Shown here: positions 16,970 through 24,909 of the stretch, piece by piece
Layout of the letters: every line of letters starts with the position of its first letter
How positions within the stretch are numbered: the first letter of the stretch is position 1
Source: Pseudomonas frederiksbergensis
GTDB lineage: Bacteria; Pseudomonadota; Gammaproteobacteria; Pseudomonadales; Pseudomonadaceae
Assembly: GCF_000802155.2 (NCBI RefSeq)
Contig: NZ_JQGJ02000021.1
Coordinates: 31,495 to 95,494, forward strand
Reading direction: 5' to 3'
Length of the DNA stretch: 64,000 nt
Notes under the pieces: model-generated
The model's database searches: none
Told to the model about the DNA's origin: nothing
What the model saw: only the letters and a program-made list of their open reading frames with translations
Made by a program: the position numbers and the translations under genes

Positions 16970-17672
16970 TCATTCTTCGTACAACGGCAAGCCGTCGAGT
17001 ACCGGTGCGTCGGCGTCGAAGATTAGGATGCGGGCATCAGCCAGCGCGGCCAGAAGAACATTCACCAGCGACTCCGGCATGCCTTTGTCGCATTGTGCCG
17101 CAATTGCTCGGCGGTGATGCTTCGACGTACTGCAGGTTGGCATCGGTCCAGGGCGTGGCAATCACCTTGACGCCGATCGCTGGGCTGTATGGGATCCGGA
17201 AAGCGACGAACAGAAAGCCGATCGGCGTGGCGATGTCTGCAAGCTCTGTCAGGTAGCAACCCGCTTCTTCGGTGATGTGCGCCGTGCTGATTTCCCAGCA
17301 TCGGCTGTAGAAGCAAGTCTCAAAAGTCAGGCGCCGTACAACTTCCCGCGCGTCCTCAGCGGCGTAGGTATCGCCGATGTGGATGGGCTGCCCGGCATCG
17401 CCGCCGAGGACGGCGTAGACCACCGAGCGGACGATTCCTTCGGTTTGGCACTTTGCCTCAAGGTCGTCGCCGACCTCCTGGCCTTCCGTGATCAGCGCGA
17501 AGTCGTTGCATAGGATGCAGGGAAATTGCGCGATTTGATCGTCCAGAAGGTGTGCTTGGCTGGGATGAAGTTGCCGCCGTACGGGCGGGCTGTCGTCTTC
17601 ATAGGTGACGCAGAGAGTACGAACGACATGCAGGTTTTGGTAGCCTCGGATGAAAGGATTGGGAGTCTGCAT
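16970..17672 (-). pseudogene. Conserved ICE gene with two single-base deletions near its 3' end
   Basis: Starts at ATG 17672 (MQTPNPFIRGYQNLHVVRTL) after CTGGAGAAATACC. About 175 codons read normally (…CILCNDFALITEGQEVGDDLEAKCQTEGIVRSVVY…, ATPWTDANLQYVE). Then one base is missing before ITAEQLR (about 17120) and a second before QCDKGMPESL (about 17097). The last frame then runs intact (VNVLLAALADARILIFDADA) to the stop at 16970. Repair would give about 234 residues. The family is not recognised; a CxxC-like pair (CILC) may bind metal. A good terminator follows. Confidence 0.78.
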
Positions 17673-17691
17673 GGTATTTCTCCAGCAGAGG

Positions 17692-17856
17692 TTAGGCGGA
17701 GCCCATCCCCAACTGGGGATCGGGTCCCAGTGGGTGAATAAATGCAGGTGCTTCAGTCGAAGCACTCAGCTCGGAGGTATCAAGCAGAAGCTGCGCAACG
17801 TGCGCTCGCAGGATCGCTTGAATATGCAGGTCGGAGATGCCGACAAGTAGGCTCAC
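17692..17856 (-). CDS. Small ICE ORF, 54 aa, GTG start
   Basis: GTG 17856 opens MSLLVGISDLHIQAILRAHV…, and the frame ends at TAA 17694-17692, just before the ribosome binding site of the 16970-17672 gene. The codon content looks protein-like, with two amphipathic helices (LHIQAILRAHVAQLLLDTSEL). It starts 3 nt after the end of the repaired 17860-18034 frame. The ribosome binding site is weak, so expression may depend on coupling. No family is known to me. Confidence 0.4.
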   Translation of the reverse strand: MSLLVGISDLHIQAILRAHVAQLLLDTSELSASTEAPAFIHPLGPDPQLGMGSA

Positions 17857-17859
17857 CGT

Positions 17860-18034
17860 CTAGCGCTTGAGTAGGCATGATGTTTCATCGATCTGGTTCT
17901 GCAGCACGGCCTCGCGCAGTTGTTCGCCGAGATTCAATGCCTGTGTTGAGTCGTGGGTGGAATATCACCTCGTTGCTGATGACGCAGCCATGGCCGCTGA
18001 ACTCGAATAGTCGTGATTTGCTGCACAGTGCCAT
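17860..18034 (-). pseudogene. Short ICE gene with a one-base deletion
   Basis: ATG 18034 follows a CTGGAGGCTCCC ribosome binding site and gives MALCSKSRLFEFSGHGCVIS NEVIFHP. One base is then missing (about 17955), and the neighbouring frame continues HDSTQALNLGEQLREAVLQN and on to TAG 17862-17860 (…CLLKR). Repair would give about 58 residues, with an amphipathic C-terminal helix. Reading on in the unshifted frame gives an arginine-rich, non-protein-like tail, which supports the deletion. Confidence 0.6.
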
Positions 18035-18244
18035 GGGAGCCTCCAGAAAACGATGCGCTATAGGCGCGGTGGATTGAATTCGCGTAAGCCGACACGACGG
18101 CAGTTCTGAACTGGTTAATGCCATGCGGCGAATGCAGAAACGCGGGGTTGCGCGGGAATGAAGAGCATCGGCGCTAGGTGTGGCGCACGTCCGCGTAAAA
18201 CGATGCGAAACGGACTGGATCGGTCTACGTGGAACCTCCACGTT

Positions 18245-18293
18245 GCAGTCTGAGGACCGTGGCTGCTGGCATGGTGCTGACCGGAGTTAGCAA
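18245..18293. repeat. Copy C of a three-copy leader element
   Basis: GCAGTCTGAGGACCGTGGCT…GGCATGGTGCTGACCGGAGTTAGCAAC, the most diverged copy. It lies about 210 nt upstream of the small broken gene at 18034. The terminal hairpin is GCTGAC-cgga-GTTAGC. Confidence 0.4.
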
Positions 18294-19021
18294 CAGATGG
18301 TGGCAGAATGGCAAAGCGGCTTCATGGCGTCTGCCGACAATAGGCTTTTTACGCACCCGTGTTATTGCAAGACCTGTTGCAGGTGTCGTCCGAGCTAGGC
18401 CGCAAGACACGGCCATTGAGTTGCCAATGGCTTTGCAGCGAGGTGCACGCGATACGGCACCAGGGTGTAGTCGTCCGGTATGCCTTAAAGGCGGCACTCC
18501 TTGGGCATTAGCCGGAGCCCGCGTCATTGGTACCTGTCCGCTGTGCCGGGGTATTCCCGTAGTAGCAGAAATAGGGTTTCGTAGTTCGGCACCGGTATGG
18601 GGCTTTCGTCATCATTACCGGTGCTGACGCCTAATTATGGCTACATGCCACTCACCCTGTTCGGCGGCCAAGTGCATGACTTTGATGCGGCGGCACACGC
18701 TGCCGTACCGAAGGGGTTGAAGGTGCATATGTCCATCTTCTGTTCTGGTTGTGGCGAAGTCACCTGGTTCTGGACAGGTCGCAGGCAGACGGCGTTCAAG
18801 ATGCAGAGAGGAACAAGGCGCTGGAGGCAGTACGTCTCCAGCGGGGGACAGGGATACCACCTGTGGCTGTCGCAGGGACTCTGGCCGTCGTCAACGCCTG
18901 TCGCTGGAGCAGATCTCACCCGACCCGTTTCGTGGCTGGGGTCGATATCTTTCGGCGCACATCCGCGCACAAAAGGAGCCCGTTGTTGCACCGGCGGGCA
19001 CCGGGGGAGAACACCGTCGTC

Positions 19022-19073
19022 CCCGAAGGGTCTCCTGGCATCTCGCGCTCAAGGTGCCAGGAGACCCTTCGGG
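19022..19073. repeat. 19-bp perfect inverted repeat (strong hairpin)
   Basis: CCCGAAGGGTCTCCTGGCA (19022-19040) pairs perfectly with 19055-19073 around a 14-nt loop. No T-run follows on either strand, so it is not a plain terminator. In a conjugative element such a hairpin in non-coding DNA is a candidate for an origin-of-transfer component, a single-strand origin or a protein-binding site; none of these is proven. Confidence 0.75.
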
Positions 19074-19183
19074 CCGGACGTAGAGAGTGCCGATCAATAG
19101 GCCGTGCATCCGGCCGGGCAGGAAAGCACCTTCAATCCTCCCGACGACACGAGCCGCTGGAGAGGTACATGCCATTGCAGAAG

Positions 19184-19220
19184 GCGGGGGCATGCTTGGG
19201 ATGCCCCGCGGGTAGCGGGG
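19184..19220. repeat. Two mutually exclusive hairpins sharing one arm
   Basis: CCCCGC (19204-19209) can pair with upstream GCGGGG (19184-19189), extended by CAT/ATG, or with downstream GCGGGG (19215-19220) across a 5-nt loop. Only one pairing can form at a time, as in attenuators or switching RNAs. It lies just downstream of topB. Confidence 0.45.
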
Positions 19221-19275
19221 CCATGCCTGACAACCGCTGGAAAACGCGGCTGGGGCAGGACGTGTCTGGCAGGCG

Positions 19276-21300
19276 TCAGGAAGCTCTGGGAGCGATCCGC
19301 CGCTTGCGCGAAGCGGCTCGCTTGCCACCGGACGATTCGATTGCTACGGTGCCTTTACAGTCGGGATAACGGTTGCACGACCAAAAAGGGCCGGTTTTTC
19401 CGGTGCGCTGCCGCGTCGCTGCACCACACAATGGGCACGCCGGACCTTCGGGAATCTGGATGGACAAGGTGATGTCACGGTACTGTTGCACCAGTTGCGT
19501 GATCCAGACCGATTGCTTCTCGATGAAGGTGTCCAGGGTCAACTGACCGGTTTCGATCATGTCCAATGCCTGTTCCCAGATGGCGGTCGTGCCCGGGTCG
19601 GCGATGGCCGCTGGAACTGCGTCGATCAGGGTGAAAGCCGCCTCGGAGGCGCGGACGGATCGACCTTTTTTGACCAGGTAGCTTCGGCCCAGCAAGCCGT
19701 TGATGATATTCGCACGGGTGGCCTCGGTGCCGATGCCCGTGGATTCCTTCAACTTCTGTTTCAGGCGTGGGTCGGTCACCAGTTTGGCGACACCCTTCAT
19801 GGCTTTGATCAACTCACCCTGCGTGAACGGCTTGGGTGGCAGTGTTTTCAGCGCTTTCAGATCGACTGAGCCGACCTGGCAATGTGTGCCCTCGGATAGC
19901 CGCGGCAGGACCTGGCTACGTTGGGTAGGCTCGTCGTCCGTATTGTCGGGTGCTGCTGGTCCGCTGTTGATTAACGCCAGGCGCCATCCCAGGACGGCAA
20001 CCTGCTTACCCGTCGCCTGCAGTGTCTGGCCGCCGCCTGACATCGTGGCGACTGTTCTGTCGAACTCATGGTGAGGTAGAAACTGGGCCAGGTAATGCGA
20101 ACGGATGAGCCGATAAACGGCTTGCTCCTTCTCCGACATGACAGAAAGGTTGGTCGGCTCCAGCGTGGGAATGATGCCGTGGTGAGCAGTGACTTTCTCG
20201 TCGTTCCAGGCGCGTGAGCGTTGGGTGCGGTCGAGTTGGTCGAGCAAGGGGCGTAGGCTGGGATCAGTGGCGAGGATGGCGTTGAGTACCGTCGGCACTT
20301 CGGCCAGCATGCTCTCCGGCAGGTAGCCTGAATCCGAGCGAGGATAGGTGGTCGCCTTATGCGTCTCGTACAGCGATTGCGCGATGTCCAGTGTTTCTTG
20401 CACGTCGAGGCCAAACTGGCGCGAACAGACCTCCTGCAACGTGCTGAGATCGAACGGGAGAGGCGCGACTTCGCGGACCCGCTCGGTTTCAACGGACAAT
20501 ACCTGCGCCTCACGAGCGCCGCCGATTTGGCTTACTGCCTGCTGGGCCGTTCGTTGGTCCAGGCACCGACCTGCAGCATCGGTGGTGGCGTCGGGCGGCA
20601 TCCAGTTCGCGGTGAAAGAATTGCCGGCGTACGATAGCTGCACGTCGACGGACCAAAACGGAACTGACACGAACCGCGCGATCTCGCGGTCGCGATCAAC
20701 CACAAGACCCACCGTGGGCGTCTGCACACGACCGACTGAGAGGACGCCCTGGTAACCGGCTTGGCGGCCGAGCACCGTGAACAATCGGCTGAGGTTCATG
20801 CCGATCAACCAATCGGCACGAGAGCGGGCGAGTGCCGAGTAATACAGCGGCAGGGTCTCGTTCGAAGGCTTGAGCGCGTCCAGCGCTTTGCGAATGGAGG
20901 CGTCATTCAATGCCGACAGCCACAGCCGTTGAATGGAGCCACGGTAGCCGCACAGATCGATGATTTCGCGGGCGATCATTTCGCCTTCGCGATCAGCATC
21001 GGTAGCAATCACCAGTTCGCTGGCCTGGCCGAGCAATTGTTTGACGACCTTGAATTGCGCGGCAGTGGAGGCCTTGACCTCGCTGCGCCAGTGCTCGGGA
21101 AGAATGGGAAGCTGTTCAATGGACCAGCGCTTGTACTGCTCACCATAGGCTTCCGGTGGTGCCGCCTCGATCAGGTGACCGATGCACCAGGTCACGACAA
21201 TGCCTGGTCCGTTGTAGCAGCCAGTTCCGCGCTGTTTCGCACCCAGCACACGCGCGATGTCTTTGCCTTGCGAAGGCTTCTCGCACAGATACAGGCGCAT
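19276..21300 (-). CDS. topB: DNA topoisomerase III (type IA)
   Basis: 674 aa from ATG 21300 (MRLYLCEKPSQGKDIARVLG), directly after GAGGAGGTTGC. The Toprim domain has the acidic triad in ATDADREGEMIAREI. The catalytic tyrosine is Y319 in TTYPRSDSGYLPESM. The C-terminus carries one four-cysteine zinc finger (CPLCGAATRQRTGK…CNRYPDCKG). It relaxes and decatenates DNA through single-strand passage. ICE-borne topB of this kind is a standard replication and transfer helper in PFGI-1-type elements and is separate from the chromosomal copy. The upstream region carries the palindrome at 21517 and a GTGGACGTC motif, which may regulate it. Confidence 0.95.
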   Translation of the reverse strand: MRLYLCEKPSQGKDIARVLGAKQRGTGCYNGPGIVVTWCIGHLIEAAPPEAYGEQYKRWSIEQLPILPEHWRSEVKASTAAQFKVVKQLLGQASELVIATDADREGEMIAREIIDLCGYRGSIQRLWLSALNDASIRKALDALKPSNETLPLYYSALARSRADWLIGMNLSRLFTVLGRQAGYQGVLSVGRVQTPTVGLVVDRDREIARFVSVPFWSVDVQLSYAGNSFTANWMPPDATTDAAGRCLDQRTAQQAVSQIGGAREAQVLSVETERVREVAPLPFDLSTLQEVCSRQFGLDVQETLDIAQSLYETHKATTYPRSDSGYLPESMLAEVPTVLNAILATDPSLRPLLDQLDRTQRSRAWNDEKVTAHHGIIPTLEPTNLSVMSEKEQAVYRLIRSHYLAQFLPHHEFDRTVATMSGGGQTLQATGKQVAVLGWRLALINSGPAAPDNTDDEPTQRSQVLPRLSEGTHCQVGSVDLKALKTLPPKPFTQGELIKAMKGVAKLVTDPRLKQKLKESTGIGTEATRANIINGLLGRSYLVKKGRSVRASEAAFTLIDAVPAAIADPGTTAIWEQALDMIETGQLTLDTFIEKQSVWITQLVQQYRDITLSIQIPEGPACPLCGAATRQRTGKTGPFWSCNRYPDCKGTVAIESSGGKRAASRKRRIAPRAS

Positions 21301-21516
21301 GCAACCTCCTCGGAAATAGCGTGGTATCCATCGAATGAGCATCAGCATGTCCGTGGAGACCGCGAGAGACAGCAAACAAGGTGGATTCGATAATGACCGG
21401 CTTGTTGGCCCTGGGAGACAAGATTGCGGGAGTTGAGTCCAGGGTAGTTCAGGAGATCGCCAGAGCAGGCGCTTCGTTTTGGGCGCGCGCGTGGACCTCA
21501 GTGGACGTCCATGGCG

Positions 21517-21533
21517 CTATACCCTGGGTATAG
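21517..21533. repeat. 17-bp palindrome CTATACCCTGGGTATAG upstream of topB
   Basis: A perfect 8+1+8 palindrome, sharing the outer CTATACC and GGTATAG with the four palindromes at 26842-27157. It lies about 215 nt before the topB start, next to CAGTGGACGTCCATGG. Candidate operator for an ICE regulator or a partition or replication protein site. The rest of 21301-21619 holds no gene. Confidence 0.6.
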
Positions 21534-21619
21534 CGGTGTCCGCTGAAAGCCGGTACTTGGGAGGCCGATAGGCGCTGGCGCATTGAGGGCGACCATCGGT
21601 TGCTACAGCCGCCCTCGGA

Positions 21620-21730
21620 TCAGGCATCCGGTTCTTCACGCCACTTCAGATAGTCACCCACACGAAAGAAGCCAGCAGCGGCCGCATTGCGCTCAAGCGT
21701 CCATGCTGTCTCGCCAGGACGGATCAACAC
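21620..21730 (-). CDS. 36-codon frame directly behind, and in frame with, the GHKL gene's amber stop
   Basis: Immediately after TAG 21733-21731 the same frame continues GTG TTG ATC CGT… to TGA at 21622-21620. The product would be MLIRPGETAWTLERNAAAAG FFRVGDYLKWREEPDA, which looks like real protein (balanced composition, amphipathic). It may be a separate tiny gene with a GTG start, or the lost C-terminus of the GHKL protein after an amber mutation, like the TAG in the 14436-15268 gene. No ribosome binding site is obvious. Confidence 0.4.
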   Translation of the reverse strand: MLIRPGETAWTLERNAAAAGFFRVGDYLKWREEPDA

Positions 21731-24046
21731 CTATAGGTCTTCGGAGACGTGCGCTGTCGGGCCATCACAAGAGGCTCCTTGACGACCATCGGGCGGGTCG
21801 ACTGCTTCGAGGTCGCCGTCTTCAAGTTCGTCATCGCCAGAGTACTCCTGGTCGTCAGCCTCCCAGGGCTTTGCAGCCCACAGGGCATGAAGCTCTTCAT
21901 CGCTCAGATCCTCGCGCAGCAAGTAGCACAGTGCGTCAGGATGGACCTCTTCAATCTGTACATTGAATCGCGTGGCGAATCGACGCCGTGCAGCCTCTTC
22001 GGCCTCGGTCTGGGCTTTCTCATAGGCTTCGATCTCGGCCCAATACGTGGACTCTTCCTCGTCGTACTTGATCTGCGCTGCGATACCTTGTGCTGTGTCA
22101 ACCCGGTGCTGCGCCTCGATGAGCTTCTGGTCAGCCTCGGCACGCGTCAGGACCTCCGACCAGTCGGGTGCCGGGGAGCCGGTGTCAGCCACAGTAAGAA
22201 GCGTGTTCTGGTAGTCGATGAAGGCTATGTTTTCGCCAGGAACCGGGTCGACGACGACAGGGTCGTTGCTGACATCTTCGATGGTCGGGGGAAGGCCGCG
22301 TTTCTCGCGACCGCTGCCGGCACGGTCGACCAGATAACGTTCACGCCAGGCCTCGCCGCGCGCTCGCTTTCCATCGCCCTCCATGCTCGTGGTGTACTTC
22401 ATCAGCCACAGGTGCATATAGCGCTGGCGTTGCTCGCTGTGTTGCAGCGCCAGGTCATGGAAGCGACGATAGAACGCTTCATCGTGGCCGCAGTCGAGGC
22501 TGTCGCCTTCGTGGGCAACCTCGTGCTCGATGAGAGAAAAAATATAAGCAGCGCTCCTGAGCGGACTGGACTTGAGCCGCTTCACAAGGGTCACGTCGAC
22601 GGCGATGTAACTGCTGCCGTCGGTCCACGCCTCGGCGATGTTGGACTGCCCGAGCAGAATGTGAAGCGATTTACCCTCACGCACTTGCCCCCCGTACGCA
22701 GGCTGGCCACCCGTGCACAGGGCGGCGTAGTGATGCAGGCACCAGCGCAAAGCAGTCCAGGCGCGGCGTGTCTCGCGATCGAGCGCATCTTTCTCGGTCA
22801 CGATGCTGGTCCGCTCAATGAACGCGTCGCGCAGTGTTGAAAACGCGATCAAGTCCGGCACGTAGAGGCCGTTCAGCCACCAGTACGGTGTGCCGTTCTG
22901 CTCCACGTCGTGGCGCAGGTTGGCGTGGACCCGAATGATGCAGTCGAGAAAATCCTGTGCGTTGTAGCAGCCGAAGCGGTCGAGCGTGGTGGGGTGAACA
23001 ATCACGGCGATACCTTCGCGGGCGATGGCTTCCCCCTTCGGGACCTCGAAGGCATTTTCTACGACCGCGAACCTGCCGCCTTGCCGCTGGTTGTGGCTAT
23101 AACGGCATTTGCGCAGAAAGTCCTCCAACGACACGTGCCGCTTGCCGGGCAGAAGCGTGACGACCTCTTCCCTGGAGTAGATTTGAACGATGTTGGCATC
23201 GCCCGAAAGCAACGCCCGCGCAGATTTTTCACGGCGAGCCTCTGTTTTACGGTGATCACCAAGACGGGACTCCGTCTGGTCAGCCATCTGGCCAAATTGC
23301 CTGGCAATTGATTTCCACACCGGGCAGGTCTTGCGCAGGATTTCGGTGCGGGAGACGTTCAGGCCGATTGCCTTTTTGGAAACGATGAGGCCGCCAGCAC
23401 CCCACAAATGCGCGGGATCGTGACGCACCAGTACGCCCTTGTTGTAGATGGCAACCGCGCCGTCCGCTTTCACCCGATACCAGGCGAACTCGTCCTCGGC
23501 ATCCCAGCGCTCGGTGCGCGGATCGCGGGTGATGCGCTGGCCATTCAGCTCAACGCTGACGGGGGTGTAACGCACCAGGTCCCGAACCTCCTGGATGGCC
23601 GACATCAGCTCCGCATCACTCAGGACTTCGTACCAGTCGCCAGAGATCGAACAGCCCGGCGACGCGTCCTGGAGGTAGTCAAGATCGTAGTGATAGCCCA
23701 TCGCACGTGTATCGACGGTCATCCTCCAGGCATTGGAGCGCCAGACTGTCTTGGCATGCGCCATGATCTGGCCGCGCCCGAGGCGGAAACGGCCGTAGGT
23801 GGCGTCGCCTTCATCGTGTGGCGTGCCGAACCGACCGAAGTACCGAACGACATCGTCGCGGCTGGCAAAGCCCTGGCCGTCGTCGCTGCAGGTGTAGCCA
23901 CTACGGGTCAGTGAAAGATGCACAGAGCTGGCCCTGGCATCGACCGAGTTCATTAGCAACTCGATGAGGGCTTTGCCGATGGAGCCCGCCTGGCTGTAAA
24001 TGATGTGATGGATGATCTGCGGATCGAGCTCGAATGGCAGACGCAT
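21731..24046 (-). CDS. GHKL-type ATPase with an internal HExxH (gluzincin/WLM-like) motif
   Basis: 771 aa from ATG 24046, preceded by AAGGAGGGTCC. Residues 1-100 are a GHKL (gyrase/Hsp90/histidine-kinase/MutL) ATP site: N-box IELLMNSVDA (E29, N33), DDGQGF (D55-F60) and GRFRLGRGQ. A central region of unknown fold follows. At 508-521 HEVAHEGDSLDCGH, with GHDEAFYRRFHDL after it, has the layout of WLM/SprT-like metallopeptidases (HExxH plus a third histidine near DEAFY). The last 150 residues are acidic and helical. ICE relatives are annotated only as ATP-binding proteins. The combination suggests an ATP-driven clamp with a peptidase centre acting on protein or protein-DNA substrates; this is inference. 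The in-frame continuation after the amber stop is noted separately. Confidence 0.8.
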   Translation of the reverse strand: MRLPFELDPQIIHHIIYSQAGSIGKALIELLMNSVDARASSVHLSLTRSGYTCSDDGQGFASRDDVVRYFGRFGTPHDEGDATYGRFRLGRGQIMAHAKTVWRSNAWRMTVDTRAMGYHYDLDYLQDASPGCSISGDWYEVLSDAELMSAIQEVRDLVRYTPVSVELNGQRITRDPRTERWDAEDEFAWYRVKADGAVAIYNKGVLVRHDPAHLWGAGGLIVSKKAIGLNVSRTEILRKTCPVWKSIARQFGQMADQTESRLGDHRKTEARREKSARALLSGDANIVQIYSREEVVTLLPGKRHVSLEDFLRKCRYSHNQRQGGRFAVVENAFEVPKGEAIAREGIAVIVHPTTLDRFGCYNAQDFLDCIIRVHANLRHDVEQNGTPYWWLNGLYVPDLIAFSTLRDAFIERTSIVTEKDALDRETRRAWTALRWCLHHYAALCTGGQPAYGGQVREGKSLHILLGQSNIAEAWTDGSSYIAVDVTLVKRLKSSPLRSAAYIFSLIEHEVAHEGDSLDCGHDEAFYRRFHDLALQHSEQRQRYMHLWLMKYTTSMEGDGKRARGEAWRERYLVDRAGSGREKRGLPPTIEDVSNDPVVVDPVPGENIAFIDYQNTLLTVADTGSPAPDWSEVLTRAEADQKLIEAQHRVDTAQGIAAQIKYDEEESTYWAEIEAYEKAQTEAEEAARRRFATRFNVQIEEVHPDALCYLLREDLSDEELHALWAAKPWEADDQEYSGDDELEDGDLEAVDPPDGRQGASCDGPTAHVSEDL

Positions 24047-24321
24047 GGACCCTCCTTGTAGCGTTAGGTCAAGATATTGATGAATACGCCGTCCATTTCA
24101 TTGCTGATCGCAATAGAGTCCGGCATTCGACCTGTGCACCGGGAGAGAATGGACACGCGACCATTGATGCCGGTGATTACCGGGGTTGTCGAAAACCTAA
24201 CCGAGCCATCGCTCATCCGTATTCAGCGTGAGTGGGTGTGAGCAGATCGACGTAAGCGGCGAGTGATGGAGTGCTCAGGAGGTTCAAGCGTGTCGTGAGA
24301 TGGAACATCGGGGGCATCGTC

Positions 24322-24480
24322 ATGTACCGCGGACAGCAATCTCAGTGGACGTCAGTGGAGCAACTTGAGATGATTCAGACCCAAGCGGGTGGGTACAAAG
24401 TGGTGAGACAGCGAGTAATGGCCATTAAGCTGCCCCCTGATCAGCCGAAGAAAGACACTATGCAATGGGCCGAGCGTTAG
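24322..24480 (+). CDS. Small plus-strand ORF, 52 aa
   Basis: MYRGQQSQWTSVEQLEMIQT QAGGYKVVRQ… ending MQWAER. It is on the strand opposite to all surrounding ICE genes. The composition is protein-like (Q-rich, amphipathic), but no clear ribosome binding site precedes the ATG. The next small plus-strand frame starts 27 nt later. The frame overlaps the repeated CAGTGGACGTCAGTGG motif, so the sequence could instead be regulatory DNA. No family recognised. Confidence 0.3.
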   Translation: MYRGQQSQWTSVEQLEMIQTQAGGYKVVRQRVMAIKLPPDQPKKDTMQWAER

Positions 24481-24506
24481 TGACGATTTGCAACGAGAGT
24501 GAGGTG

Positions 24507-24704
24507 ATGGCGAAGACACTTACCGATGCATACCTGGTGCTGCTGTTGGCGGCGACCATCCACGGTACGGATGCCGCCGTGCGGGATACGGCGAAGCGCT
24601 GTGCCAAAACGCTGCCGAGAAGCAGGCGGGAGGTGATGTACCAGATAGTCGACAGCAAGGAACCGCTCAAACTTGTGTTCCATATCGCGGAAAATTTGGA
24701 CTGA
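24507..24704 (+). CDS. Small plus-strand ORF, 65 aa
   Basis: ATG 24507 follows GAGAGTGAGGTG, a plausible ribosome binding site. The product MAKTLTDAYLVLLLAATIHG… ends KLVFHIAENLD, with an N-terminal hydrophobic helix and a basic middle (AKRCAKTLPRSRREVMYQI). The sequence looks more protein-like than any other frame in the 24047-24909 gap. It may be a small regulator in antisense orientation to the ICE operons. No family recognised. The 205 nt after it show only another copy of the CAGTGGAaCGCCATGGAC motif. Confidence 0.42.
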   Translation: MAKTLTDAYLVLLLAATIHGTDAAVRDTAKRCAKTLPRSRREVMYQIVDSKEPLKLVFHIAENLD

Positions 24705-24909
24705 TGTGGCAAGCGAGAAGCGTCTGCAAGAGTAGCCGGAAGCGATGAGGCCGCGAATGGAGGCCGTAAGGTTGGTTCTCCGGAAACTTCTCCATGTGCC
24801 GCGAGCGGTGGATCTCAGTGGAACGCCATGGACGCTGGCTGTTGCCCGGTGAGCGACTGGTGGTTGACGCAATCGCTCAACGGGAAAGGGGCACGCAGGG
24901 CGGGAATGA

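Larger units (their letters stand above)
18035..19275. other. 1.2-kb block without a convincing gene
   Basis: No open frame here has a good ribosome binding site plus protein-like composition; the open frames present on both strands are rich in R, W, P and S and look random. A 31-codon minus-strand frame (18736-18641, MDICTFNPFGTAACAAASKS…) is the best of them, without a ribosome binding site. The block contains leader copy C (18245), a 19-bp perfect inverted repeat (19022-19073) and alternative hairpins (19184-19220). It lies between topB and the decayed gene tract and could hold a transfer origin, a regulatory RNA or decayed sequence. Confidence 0.5.

Noticed and set aside
18749..19369. Long plus-strand frames in the gene-free block and into topB
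   Set aside because: They overlap the 3' end of topB on the opposite strand, read through the 19-bp inverted repeat, and show random composition.
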